Source: JALHSW01 sp038321755 (GTDB taxonomy: Bacteria > Actinomycetota > Acidimicrobiia > IMCC26256 > PALSA-555). From it: a stretch of 24,285 nucleotides of DNA. The notes below the pieces were generated by a model that saw only the letters and a program-made list of their open reading frames with translations, did not search any database and was not told the DNA's origin. The first letter of the stretch is position 1; every line of letters begins with the position of its first letter. The DNA is taken from contig JBBQFJ010000041.1 of NCBI GenBank assembly GCA_038321755.1, forward strand, positions 1 through 24,285. The letters run 5' to 3'. This document shows, piece by piece, positions 1-7,626 of this stretch. Made by a program: the position numbers and the translations under genes.

Positions 1-780
1 GTCGGCACCGTCAAGGACGTCGGCTCGCTCGCCATCGTCGTCGATGCTGATGGCGCGTTCGCCTACCTCTGCGACAGCGCCGACGTCACCAACTGGTTCC
101 GCGGCACCAACAAGAGCGGGGCGCTCGACCTCCAGGCCCCCAGCGGCGCCTCGATCGCGGCCGGCGTGACCGCGAAGGCGTTGGACGGCCTGCTGGTGGA
201 CGTCGACGGCACGGCGACATCGTTCAAGCTGAAGCCGGCGAAGGGCGACGCCGGTCTGTACCGCACGGAGCAGGTGATCGACGGTGTCGGCTACGCCGCC
301 GGCTGGGTCGTCCTCCCGAACGGGAAGGTCGACGGCCAGGTCTCCGCAGCCAACCTCGCGGGCGCCGCCGTGCTCCCGACCCCCGGCATCGTCGCCAACG
401 CCCCGACCACCGTCACGACGGTGGCGGCTCCGGCGATCCTCGGTTCCGTCGCGCCGAAGGTCGTCGCGGCAGCGTTCCCGGCCGATCCGCCACCGGCCGA
501 TCAGGTGACGGTCGTGCCCTTCAACGCCAGCCAGACCACGACCGAGGGCTCGGGTGGCGGCGCGAACAGCGGCGAGACCGGCGGTGGGCCGCCACCCCCC
601 GCTCCGGTGCCGTCGTGCAAGAGCGTGGATGACATCAACAAGGAGCTCGCGGCGGCCATGAAGGCGCTCGAGGAAGCGGGCCTCCTGAAGAAGAAGGCGA
701 TCAAGGCGCAGATCGCACGTCTCCGATCCGAGCTCGCGGATGCGGAACGCGGCATGAACTGCACGTTGCCCCTCAAGTAG
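1..780 (+). CDS. Probable exported protein, 5'-truncated by the window edge
   Basis: The frame is open from base 1 to a TAG at 778-780, so the start lies upstream; about 259 residues are visible. The first ~115 residues form a compact beta-rich domain with motifs AYLCDSADVTNWFRGT, a G-rich LDL/ASIAAG stretch and GWVVLPNGKVDG. I recognise this pattern (beta strand, AYVCDG-like, then a 'GWIVLPDG' end) from uncharacterised actinobacterial exported proteins; that is family memory, not a search. A Pro/Ala/Thr-rich linker follows, including GSGGGANSGETGGGPPPP. The C-terminus is a charged helical hairpin beginning at a Cys (PSCKSVDDINKEL) and closing near a second Cys (MNCTLPLK), so the two cysteines could form a disulfide outside the cell. 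No catalytic motif is visible and the function is unknown. A strong hairpin follows the stop. Confidence 0.75.
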   Translation, partial: VGTVKDVGSLAIVVDADGAFAYLCDSADVTNWFRGTNKSGALDLQAPSGASIAAGVTAKALDGLLVDVDGTATSFKLKPAKGDAGLYRTEQVIDGVGYAAGWVVLPNGKVDGQVSAANLAGAAVLPTPGIVANAPTTVTTVAAPAILGSVAPKVVAAAFPADPPPADQVTVVPFNASQTTTEGSGGGANSGETGGGPPPPAPVPSCKSVDDINKELAAAMKALEEAGLLKKKAIKAQIARLRSELADAERGMNCTLPLK

Positions 781-810
781 CGGAGGGACGACCAGCTCCA
801 GACGCCCCCC

Positions 811-850
811 CCCCCCGTTCGATCGTGCGACCTGCACGGTCAACGGGGGG
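811..850 (+). terminator. Strong hairpin after the first gene, probable terminator
   Basis: The arms are CCCCCCGTT (811-819) against AACGGGGGG (842-850), then GATCGTGC (821-828) against GCACGGTC (834-841) with one G-T wobble. The loop is GACCT and one C (820) is bulged, giving about 17 base pairs. There is no T-tract after it, which is common for actinobacterial terminators. It starts 30 bases after the stop codon of the gene ending at 780. A run of 12 C (805-816) forms part of the left arm. Confidence 0.65.
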
Positions 851-899
851 ACGAGCCCGTTCGGAACCCTCACCCTCCGAAGCGATCCGTAGCAGAGAG

Positions 900-952
900 C
901 GGGTTCGACGCCGACCGGACAGAAGGTGGTGGTGAGTCGGCCGTACGCCGGA
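900..952. repeat. 53-bp direct repeat, distal copy (rnpB 3'-end fragment)
   Basis: This is identical over 53 bases to 6620-6672. Bases 928-952 correspond to the last 25 bases of rnpB, including the 3' strand of helix P1 (928-940). Bases 900-927 correspond to the sequence just downstream of rnpB. No other part of rnpB is present, and identity stops abruptly at 953. Orientation is the same as in the intact rnpB copy. It reads as a displaced att-like half site; see the cassette entry. Confidence 0.9.
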
Positions 953-985
953 CACAGTACGAACAGCCCGCTGACCTGGGGCAAC

Positions 986-1020
986 GGACCGAGATCGCGC
1001 TCGCAGTCCCTCCTCGGTCC
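986..1020 (-). terminator. Hairpin downstream of the permease gene, possible operon terminator
   Basis: A perfect 8-bp inverted repeat, GGACCGAG (986-993) and CTCGGTCC (1013-1020), has a 19-base loop. It lies 29 bases beyond the stop of the minus-strand permease gene and before the left 53-bp repeat. There is no T-tract. The position suits a terminator for the ABC operon, but the long loop makes this tentative. Confidence 0.35.
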
Positions 1021-1048
1021 CTCGTCAGATCGACAGTCCCAGTGGGTG

Positions 1049-4000
1049 TCACTCGTCTCGGAGGAGTTCGGTCGGCTCGAGTCGGTTCACCAACCGGGAG
1101 CCGACGATCGACGACGCGAGCGTCGCGGCGAGAACGAGTGCCACCGGGAGAGCGAAGTCGCGAACCGAGACGGTGTAGCTGGGGGCGAGGACGAAGAGGG
1201 GCCGCAGGACGGTGACGAAGTAGTAGCCCATGGCAGTGCCGACCAGGAGCCCGGCGATGATGCCGCCGAGTGCGACGGTGCCTGCTTCTGCGGTGATGAG
1301 GAGCCGGATCGTGCGGGGTTCGAGCCCTTGGGCGCGGAGCGTGATGTATTCGCGCCGACGTTGCAGCAGGAGGCCGAACACGAAGATCGCGATGGTGACG
1401 ATGGCCATGGCGAGGGCGAACGCCGAGTCGAGGTCAACGAGTCCCGCGATGTTGAGGGCGGCGAGACTGGACTGGTCCCGCGCCAGGACGGTCTCGCGGG
1501 TGTCCAGCTGCAGATGGTCGGTGGACGCCGGCCCTCGTTGGAGTGAGGTGACCGCCCGCTGCAGGCCCCCTTGGTCGTTGGAGGCGGCGGATGCGAGAAA
1601 GAAGTCGGGTGGCTTCGTCGGGACGTTGGTCGTGTACGTGGCAATCGGCATCAGGGCGTCGGCGCCGTCGGGAAACCCGGGGAGTCGTTCGAAGAGGCCG
1701 ACGAGATGGACTTCGATCTCGACTTGGGCGTCGGTTGCGCGGGCGAGGAGCACCCGGAGCTTGTCGCCTGGTTTCGCCTTGAGGAAGGCGGCCATGTCCA
1801 CGCTGACGAACACGGCCGTCGGGTCCGTCTTCAGGGTCTTGAATGCGTCCGCGGCGTTGCCGGAGACGAACTGGTTGTCGGCAACCGGTGCGACGGATGG
1901 GAAGGTGCCCGGATCGACGGCTGCGAGGTTGACGGGGTCGGATGTCCGGTTGCTGCGCAGGATGACATTGCTGAGGCCGTAGATGACCGGCGTCGAGCGG
2001 GCGACCCCTGTGGTTCGGAACATCGCTGCTTGGTCGGCGGTGTACGTCCGTTGCGAGGTCGGGCTCGGCGTGATGCGGATGTCGGCACCATTGGCAAAGC
2101 GCGCGTCGTCGACCTTGGCGGCGTCGTAAGAAGCGGTGAACCCGGCGAGGCATGTCGCGAGCGCGACGATGAGGGACACGACGATCGCACCGTTGCCGAT
2201 GGCCCATGGTCGACGCCCGATGCTGCGCCGATAGAGGGCGGGCAGCACTCGGCCGACCTCGGGCGTCGATCGGGGTTGGCTGCGTGTCATTGCGGTGCCG
2301 AAGCCACGCGCGACGAGCAGGCTCCCAGTGATCCAGACCGCGATGGGCAGCACGAGGAGATCGAGGTTCAGCTCGACGCCACGCCCGAAGTACACCGATC
2401 CCGCAGCACCTTCGAACGCATGCGAGCGAAACGCGACGGCCGTTCCGACGGTCACGATGACGACGCCAATGACGTCGAGCCGGGCGCGCCGCCACAACGG
2501 GGGGCGAGCGACCAGCTGGGCCCGGTCCTCGTTGATCTCGCGGTCGATGGATCGCCGCCCCGTGATGTAGAGGGCAAGTCCCGTCGCGAGGAAGCCGCCG
2601 ATGGTCCCGAGCAGCGCGGAGGTGACGAGGCTGGAGGTACTGGCTCGCTGGATCGAACCGCCCCCGAGGATCCCTGCCGCGGCGACGTAGCCCACGACGA
2701 GCCCGATAGCGGATCCGACTCCGGTGAGCAGCGCGGTCCGCATGATGAGCATGCGCCGCAGATGGCGGCGGCTAGCGCCACGAATCCTGAGCGTGGCCTG
2801 TTCTCGGCGCTGTGCGTCAGCAAGAACGTTCCCGCCGTAGGCGGCGAGCATCGCCGCGAGCAGCAAGCCGGGCACGCCGAGGAACACGAAGAGCCGCTTG
2901 GCGGTATCGGCATCTGCTGCAGCCACGGTGAGCGCGTTGGAGATGTTGTCGAGCAGATAATCCTGGTGGGCAGCGACGCGGGTGACATCGGAGGCGATGT
3001 TCTTCGTCTCCGTCACGGCCGTGGCGGGATCGGAGTTGAGGAGATCGCGCCTGAGCCTGATGTCGATCTCTCGGACGGGGGGGTTCTTGAGCCGAGCTCC
3101 TCGCTGCGTGACGGCTCGCTCGAAGGCGGGGAAGACGACGTCGGCATATTTCGTGGGCGACACGATGACGGAGTTGCGCGAGTAGATGAAGGTCTCGAGG
3201 TCACCGCCTCGACGACTCGAGAACAGGGAACGGGACCGCGAGAGATCGGCAATCCCCGTCACCAGGAGGTCGATCGAGGAGCTGTCGGGCAACCGAACGC
3301 CGACGGTGTCACCGATCGAGACACCCATCTCGCGCGCTGCTTCGGCGCTGAGGACGGCACCGTCAGTGCTGAGCTTGCCCGAGGCGATGACGATCGTGGC
3401 GTCGCGACTCGCGTAGGAGTTGTCGAACCCGAACACCTTGGCCGGGCCGGATGCAGTGGTCTGGTGTGCTGACAGGGCGTTCGAGCCGAGGTCAGCGATC
3501 GAGAGCTGCGTCGCAGCCTCTACCCCGGGGACTTGGCCGATCCTGCGGGCGAGCTCGTCGAGCGACACCAACGGCGGGTCGTTGGCCGCGATCGGCACCA
3601 CCGTTTCCCGGCTCGAGAACGAGGAGACCACCGTCTCGTCGGTCGGATTGCGGTCATTGTGGGCGGCGACGAGATACGTCAGCTGGTGCACCCCACCGAC
3701 TTCGATGGTGCCGAGGTTCAATCCGATACGACCGAGGCCGTGTGCGAACGGGTTGCCATCGATGCCCGTGATCGGAGTGCCGTCGATCGCTGCCGATCCG
3801 GGAACGAAGCGGAGATCGGGATTGGGCTGTGAGCGAACGGTGACCTCGTTGGCAGGGGACTCACCGGCGTTCTTGATGTCGAGCTGGACGAGCACCTGGC
3901 GGTGCTTCGTCCCGCGGCGTTCGCCTGCGAACGACTGCGTGAGGGTGAGCCTGCCGCCGACACGCTCGGTGACGATGCGTTGCATGTCGATCGCCAGCGG

Positions 4001-4153
4001 CGCGACGGCGCGTTGCGTCATCGATGCCGACAGACCATCGACAAAGAAGAGGACACCACAGAACAGCGCGACACCCAGGGTCACGCCGACCATCGTCGAG
4101 AGGGTGCGCCGAGGGTTGCGGAGGAGGTCGGCGAACACGTACCTAGCCAACAT
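1049..4153 (-). CDS. ABC transporter permease, two FtsX/MacB-type modules with a DUF11-like insertion
   Basis: The protein has 1034 residues. A transmembrane helix at about 20-38 follows an N-terminal LLRNPRRTLST motif typical of FtsX/MacB permeases. A large extracytoplasmic region (about 40-420) follows. Within it, residues ~68-165 (VQLDIKNAGESPANEVTVRS, then LRFVPGS, then LGTIEVGGVHQLTYLV) match the layout of a DUF11/CARDB-like immunoglobulin-type repeat, unusual for this family. Next comes a first FtsX block of helices (~420-530) with the cytoplasmic RIRGASRRHLRRML loop, further helices, a second extracytoplasmic region beginning around GADIRITP, and a C-terminal FtsX block with LRAQGLEPRTIRLL ending PTELLRDE. 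This double-module plan fits large efflux or lipoprotein-handling permeases. The ATG at 4151-4153 overlaps the end of the preceding ATPase gene by 11 bases. Substrate unknown. Confidence 0.88.
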   Translation of the reverse strand: MLARYVFADLLRNPRRTLSTMVGVTLGVALFCGVLFFVDGLSASMTQRAVAPLAIDMQRIVTERVGGRLTLTQSFAGERRGTKHRQVLVQLDIKNAGESPANEVTVRSQPNPDLRFVPGSAAIDGTPITGIDGNPFAHGLGRIGLNLGTIEVGGVHQLTYLVAAHNDRNPTDETVVSSFSSRETVVPIAANDPPLVSLDELARRIGQVPGVEAATQLSIADLGSNALSAHQTTASGPAKVFGFDNSYASRDATIVIASGKLSTDGAVLSAEAAREMGVSIGDTVGVRLPDSSSIDLLVTGIADLSRSRSLFSSRRGGDLETFIYSRNSVIVSPTKYADVVFPAFERAVTQRGARLKNPPVREIDIRLRRDLLNSDPATAVTETKNIASDVTRVAAHQDYLLDNISNALTVAAADADTAKRLFVFLGVPGLLLAAMLAAYGGNVLADAQRREQATLRIRGASRRHLRRMLIMRTALLTGVGSAIGLVVGYVAAAGILGGGSIQRASTSSLVTSALLGTIGGFLATGLALYITGRRSIDREINEDRAQLVARPPLWRRARLDVIGVVIVTVGTAVAFRSHAFEGAAGSVYFGRGVELNLDLLVLPIAVWITGSLLVARGFGTAMTRSQPRSTPEVGRVLPALYRRSIGRRPWAIGNGAIVVSLIVALATCLAGFTASYDAAKVDDARFANGADIRITPSPTSQRTYTADQAAMFRTTGVARSTPVIYGLSNVILRSNRTSDPVNLAAVDPGTFPSVAPVADNQFVSGNAADAFKTLKTDPTAVFVSVDMAAFLKAKPGDKLRVLLARATDAQVEIEVHLVGLFERLPGFPDGADALMPIATYTTNVPTKPPDFFLASAASNDQGGLQRAVTSLQRGPASTDHLQLDTRETVLARDQSSLAALNIAGLVDLDSAFALAMAIVTIAIFVFGLLLQRRREYITLRAQGLEPRTIRLLITAEAGTVALGGIIAGLLVGTAMGYYFVTVLRPLFVLAPSYTVSVRDFALPVALVLAATLASSIVGSRLVNRLEPTELLRDE

Positions 4154-4844
4154 CGGCCGCCTCCTTCGTCAGGATGGGGCGGTCCATGTGCACAGTCCGG
4201 TCGACGTGGCTCGCGATGTCGGGGTCGTGAGTGACGATCACGAGCGTCGCTCCGATCTCGCGCTGCACCTCGACGAGGAGCTCGATGACGGTGCCCGCGC
4301 TGTCGGGGTCGAGCGAGCCGGTGGGCTCGTCGGCCAGGATGACGGCCGGTCGATGGACGATCGCCCGTGCCACTGCGACGCGCTGTCGCTGCCCTCCAGA
4401 GAGCTGATCGGGCAGCCGCTTGCTCAGCGATCCAATCCCGAGGCGCGCGAGCACTTCGGTCGGGTCGCTGCGGGAGCTTGGATGATCGTCGTGGCGAGCG
4501 ATCGCAACTTGAAGGCCCACGTTCTCTTCGACAGTGAGATGCGGAAGCAAGTTGTCGGCCTGATACACCATCCCCAGCATCCGCCGCCGAAACTTGACCC
4601 GTTCGTGCGCCGAGAGCGACGAGAGGACGACAGAACCGATCGTGACGGTGCCCTGCGTGGGAAGTGCGAGCCCGGCCAGAAGTCCCAGCAGCGTGGACTT
4701 CCCACAGCCACTCGGACCCATGATCGCGAGGCTGGTGCCGCCGTCGACCAAAACCTCGTCGATGTCGAGCGCCCTGACCGTTCCGGACTGGGTCTCGTAC
4801 TCGGCCACCAGATCGCGGGCAACGATCGCGTTGGCAGCGGTCAT
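4143..4844 (-). CDS. ABC transporter ATP-binding protein (LolD/MacB type), second ATPase of the operon
   Basis: The protein has 233 residues, the usual length for a stand-alone LolD-type subunit. It has Walker A GPSGCGKST at 43-51, Q-loop VYQADNLLPHLTVEENV, signature LSGGQRQRVAVARA, Walker B VILADEPTGSLD and the switch histidine in VTHD. All catalytic elements look intact. It would hydrolyse ATP in the cytoplasm to drive the FtsX-type permease encoded next. The ATG at 4844 overlaps the stop of the upstream ATPase gene in an ATGA, so the two are likely translationally coupled. The C-terminus (RPILTKEAADVG) overlaps the permease start. It differs from the upstream ATPase at many positions, so the pair may form a heterodimer. 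Confidence 0.93.
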   Translation of the reverse strand: MTAANAIVARDLVAEYETQSGTVRALDIDEVLVDGGTSLAIMGPSGCGKSTLLGLLAGLALPTQGTVTIGSVVLSSLSAHERVKFRRRMLGMVYQADNLLPHLTVEENVGLQVAIARHDDHPSSRSDPTEVLARLGIGSLSKRLPDQLSGGQRQRVAVARAIVHRPAVILADEPTGSLDPDSAGTVIELLVEVQREIGATLVIVTHDPDIASHVDRTVHMDRPILTKEAADVG

Positions 4845-5515
4845 CTGAGATGCACCGCAAAGTCGTCCAGCGCGTACCGGCGATCGACGAGATCAGCCAA
4901 CGCTCGGTCATGGGTGACGTACAGCACCGCGAAGTCCGCATCGAGGACCTGGTCGATGACGCGCGCCGCGGTCTCGCCGTCGAGCTGCGCCACGACTTCG
5001 TCGGCCAACAAGACGGCGGGGCGGTTCGCCATCGAGACGGCCAACGCGACCCGCTGCGCTTCGCCGCCGGAAAGGTGACGAGGTCGATGGTCGGCGCGGT
5101 GGGCGACCCCGAACTGTTCGAGCAGGTCGAGTGCCCGGGCCTGGGTGGCGCGCCGTGAGTCGTTCGTTCCGAACGCGAGCGCGAGCGCGACGTTCTCACG
5201 AGCGGAGAGAAACGGTATGAGATTGTCGGACTGCAGCGCGATCCCGATCCGCTCCGCTCGGAGCTGCGCTCGGGCCCGCTCATCGAGGTCGCTCATCTCG
5301 ACTCCGTCGATCGCGACGGTCCCCGCGTCCGGTCGGAGCAGGCCCGCGATGAGCGCGAGCAGTGTCGACTTCCCGCTACCCGAGAGTCCCATCAGGCTCA
5401 CCTTCTCGCCAGGGAGGATCGTGAGCTCCACGTCGCGCAGCACCGGCGTCTCGTCCTCCAGTGCGCCGAACGACTTCGACACGTGCTCCAGGTGCACGAT
5501 CGGCACGGCGCTCAA
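4841..5515 (-). CDS. ABC transporter ATP-binding protein, first ATPase of the operon, with variant Walker B/D-loop
   Basis: The protein has 224 residues from a TTG start at 5513-5515. The TTG is chosen because it forms a TTGA overlap with the stop of the lipoprotein gene and has a GGTGAGG ribosome-binding site 5 bases upstream; a GTG at 5504-5506 is the alternative. Walker A is GLSGSGKST (43-51), the Q-loop is ALQSDNLIPFLSARENV, the signature HLSGGEAQRVALAVS, and the switch histidine lies in YVTHD. Walker B reads VLLADEVVAQLD where LolD-type proteins usually have DEPTGxLD. The catalytic Asp-Glu and D-loop Leu-Asp remain, but the Pro-Thr-Gly between them is replaced. It is encoded with a second ATPase and a single large permease, suggesting an asymmetric ATPase pair. 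Confidence 0.9.
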   Translation of the reverse strand: MSAVPIVHLEHVSKSFGALEDETPVLRDVELTILPGEKVSLMGLSGSGKSTLLALIAGLLRPDAGTVAIDGVEMSDLDERARAQLRAERIGIALQSDNLIPFLSARENVALALAFGTNDSRRATQARALDLLEQFGVAHRADHRPRHLSGGEAQRVALAVSMANRPAVLLADEVVAQLDGETAARVIDQVLDADFAVLYVTHDRALADLVDRRYALDDFAVHLR

Positions 5516-6417
5516 CGAGCCCTCACCGCCGCCGGCACCGAGCCGTACACCTCGGGTGAGGTCGCTCGTGCGTGCGCTTCGAGGTCCAGCACGGTCTGGC
5601 TGGCCTCGGCGAGGCCCGCCGGGCCGAGCTCGACGAAGTTGATCAGCTCGAAGAGGTCCTTGTGCAGGCTCGCGTCGAGGGGGATGTTGTCGGTCACGCC
5701 GACGCCGGGCGCGTAGTACTTGTTCTCGTTGTCGGGCGCTCCGATGTTTCCCTCTTGGACGACCCGGACCTCGTCGTAGCAGCCGAACGCCACGCAATTG
5801 CGGGTGCCGACCGCGGTTGGGACGCCCACCGAAGCCGTCTCACCCGGTGCAGAGGAGATGCACCAAGGTGGCGTCTTCATCGTCACGTTTGCGGGACTGA
5901 GAATGCCGACCACCGATCCGCCCGAAGAGCCGAGCCACGCGCTGTCGGTGTTGGTGTAGACGCCGCCTTCGTAGTCCTCGGTGTACCCGCCGAGGATCCA
6001 GACGTTTCCGTACTTGTCGAGCGCGAGGTAATCCATCCCGACCTGGCTGACTTCGCCGGAGTCGGTGGACTCATCCAGCATGGCGATCGTCGGCACACCG
6101 TCGATCATGCGGATCACGTCGGTCATCGTGGTGATGATCTCGTGGGGTACGACCCGCTGACCGACCTCGGTCGTGCCGCCGCGCACCCACTGCAGGCCGG
6201 GCTCGAGGGGGTGGAAGGGATTCGTGTCGAGGGTCGGATCGACGAAGTTCTCAGGCTCGAACGGAACGGATGTACAGGTGTTGATCGCCCTGCGCGTACT
6301 CGGCGTCGTCGAGCCTTCCGTCGATCCGCAGGAGGCCGCGATGAGGATTGCCGCGGCGGCCACGCACGACCATCTGAGCCGGCGGCGACGCGTCTTGGTG
6401 CGATACCAGCGCGTCAT
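5512..6417 (-). CDS. Secreted lipoprotein of unknown function, first gene of the ABC operon
   Basis: From the ATG at 6415-6417 the protein has 301 residues. The N-terminus is TRRRRLRW, then a hydrophobic stretch ending in the lipobox LIAASC with the lipidated Cys at residue 30, followed by a Ser/Thr linker. An in-frame upstream start would add 30 residues before the signal sequence and is unlikely. The mature part has NPFHPLEPGLQWVRGG, a DxxGNVWILGGYTEDYEGG stretch, an 'SSGGSVVGILSPA' segment and KYYAPGVGV. I recognise these from a family of uncharacterised exported bacterial proteins with 'NPYFPLxPG ... DxxGNVWYxGE ... KYYAPGVG' motifs. The TGA overlaps the TTG of the next gene, so it belongs to the transporter operon and may be its extracellular partner. 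Function unknown. Confidence 0.8.
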   Translation of the reverse strand: MTRWYRTKTRRRRLRWSCVAAAAILIAASCGSTEGSTTPSTRRAINTCTSVPFEPENFVDPTLDTNPFHPLEPGLQWVRGGTTEVGQRVVPHEIITTMTDVIRMIDGVPTIAMLDESTDSGEVSQVGMDYLALDKYGNVWILGGYTEDYEGGVYTNTDSAWLGSSGGSVVGILSPANVTMKTPPWCISSAPGETASVGVPTAVGTRNCVAFGCYDEVRVVQEGNIGAPDNENKYYAPGVGVTDNIPLDASLHKDLFELINFVELGPAGLAEASQTVLDLEAHARATSPEVYGSVPAAVRAR

Positions 6418-6619
6418 CGTGCAGAGGTTCCCCAGGTCACTCCGTGTCCACCTGGCATGGCTGACATCCACCGGCTTGATGCCGGATTCGAAACGCTCCG
6501 TCCGCACATGACGAAGGTACGAAGACGCCGATGTGAGGAACGTGTGAGCGCTCCGGACGGGCTCGGTCCTCCCTGCCCGGTCCCTCGCATGCCATGCAGG
6601 CGACGCGCACGGCGGACAA

Positions 6620-6647
6620 CGGGTTCGACGCCGACCGGACAGAAGGT

Positions 6648-6672
<25 letters not shown>
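6620..6672. repeat. 53-bp direct repeat, rnpB-proximal copy
   Basis: This is a perfect copy of 900-952. Bases 6648-6672 are the 3' end of rnpB; 6620-6647 are its immediate downstream flank. It contains CCGGACAGAA (6635-6644), which is the exact inverted complement of 6673-6682 inside rnpB; the repeat boundary falls exactly at the edge of that second arm. Confidence 0.9.
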
Positions 6673-7065
<393 letters not shown>

Positions 7066-7095
7066 GGTTCCAGTCTCCCACGTCCCGATTCCGGA

Positions 7096-7140
7096 GCAAG
7101 TGACGATTCGGGATCTCTACGATCCGGAAGCGTCACTTGC
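7096..7140 (-). terminator. 20-bp imperfect inverted repeat between the acetyltransferase gene and rnpB
   Basis: The arms 7096-7115 and 7121-7140 are complementary at 18 of 20 positions, including the outer 10 bp GCAAGTGACG/CGTCACTTGC, with a 5-base loop TCTAC. It lies 39 bases past the stop of the GNAT gene and 30 bases upstream of rnpB. It could end the GNAT transcript before rnpB; because it is nearly symmetrical it could also be an operator. No T-tract follows on either strand. The rnpB promoter must lie in or around it, but I cannot point to a convincing -35/-10. Confidence 0.5.
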
Positions 7141-7179
7141 ACGCGCTCGGGGCTCCACGCCGGCGTCCCGGAGCGGCAT

Positions 7180-7626
7180 TCAGACCGACAGGTCGTACTC
7201 GAACCATTGGGAGCGAGTCGCTCCGGTGCGGTCGTACAGGCGTTGGGCGACGGCGTTGTCGGGCGCGGTGCTCCACACCAGCGACCCCACGCCACGGGCG
7301 CGTGCAACCTCCGTGGACGCGTCGAGCAGCGCACGTCCGGCGCCCGTCGACCGCTGCTCGGGGACGACGTAGAGGTCGTGCAGGCACACGACCTCATGTG
7401 CTGCCACGGTGTCGAGGCGCCAGTGCAGGCAGGCGTACCCGAGGAGCTGACCATCCGTCGACCGGGCGACGAGCAGTGCACCCTCGTCGTCGCGTTCGAC
7501 GAACCTGCGGAAGAACTCGTCGTTGCGCGCCGGATCGGGGTCGACCTCGTAGAAGCGCTGGTACGCGGCGATCAGCGGCAGCACCTCGTCGTACTCGGCC
7601 GCTCGGATCGGGGCGACGTCGACCAT
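7180..7626 (-). CDS. GNAT-family N-acetyltransferase
   Basis: The protein has 148 residues, typical of a single GNAT domain. It starts MVDVAPIRAAEYDEVLPLIAAY and has the beta4 strand HDLYVVPEQRSTGAGRALL; the QRSTGAG turn is the acetyl-CoA pyrophosphate loop (Q/RxxGxG/A). The C-terminal NAVAQRLYDRTGATRSQWFEYDL is the usual motif B region. It would transfer an acetyl group from acetyl-CoA to an amine; the substrate cannot be told. The ATG (7626-7624) shares one base with the TGA of the upstream gene (TGATG), so the two are translationally coupled. An open frame extends further upstream but lies inside the neighbouring gene. Confidence 0.9.
   Translation of the reverse strand: MVDVAPIRAAEYDEVLPLIAAYQRFYEVDPDPARNDEFFRRFVERDDEGALLVARSTDGQLLGYACLHWRLDTVAAHEVVCLHDLYVVPEQRSTGAGRALLDASTEVARARGVGSLVWSTAPDNAVAQRLYDRTGATRSQWFEYDLSV

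Noticed and set aside
1571..3472. A 633-codon open frame on the plus strand opposite the permease
   Set aside because: The permease on the other strand has clear FtsX modules and operon overlaps; this frame has no recognisable domain.
6620..6647. GGGTTCGAC next to the rnpB 3' end, resembling a tRNA T-loop
   Set aside because: No matching T-stem, anticodon arm or acceptor stem can be built on either strand, so it is not a tRNA or tRNA fragment.
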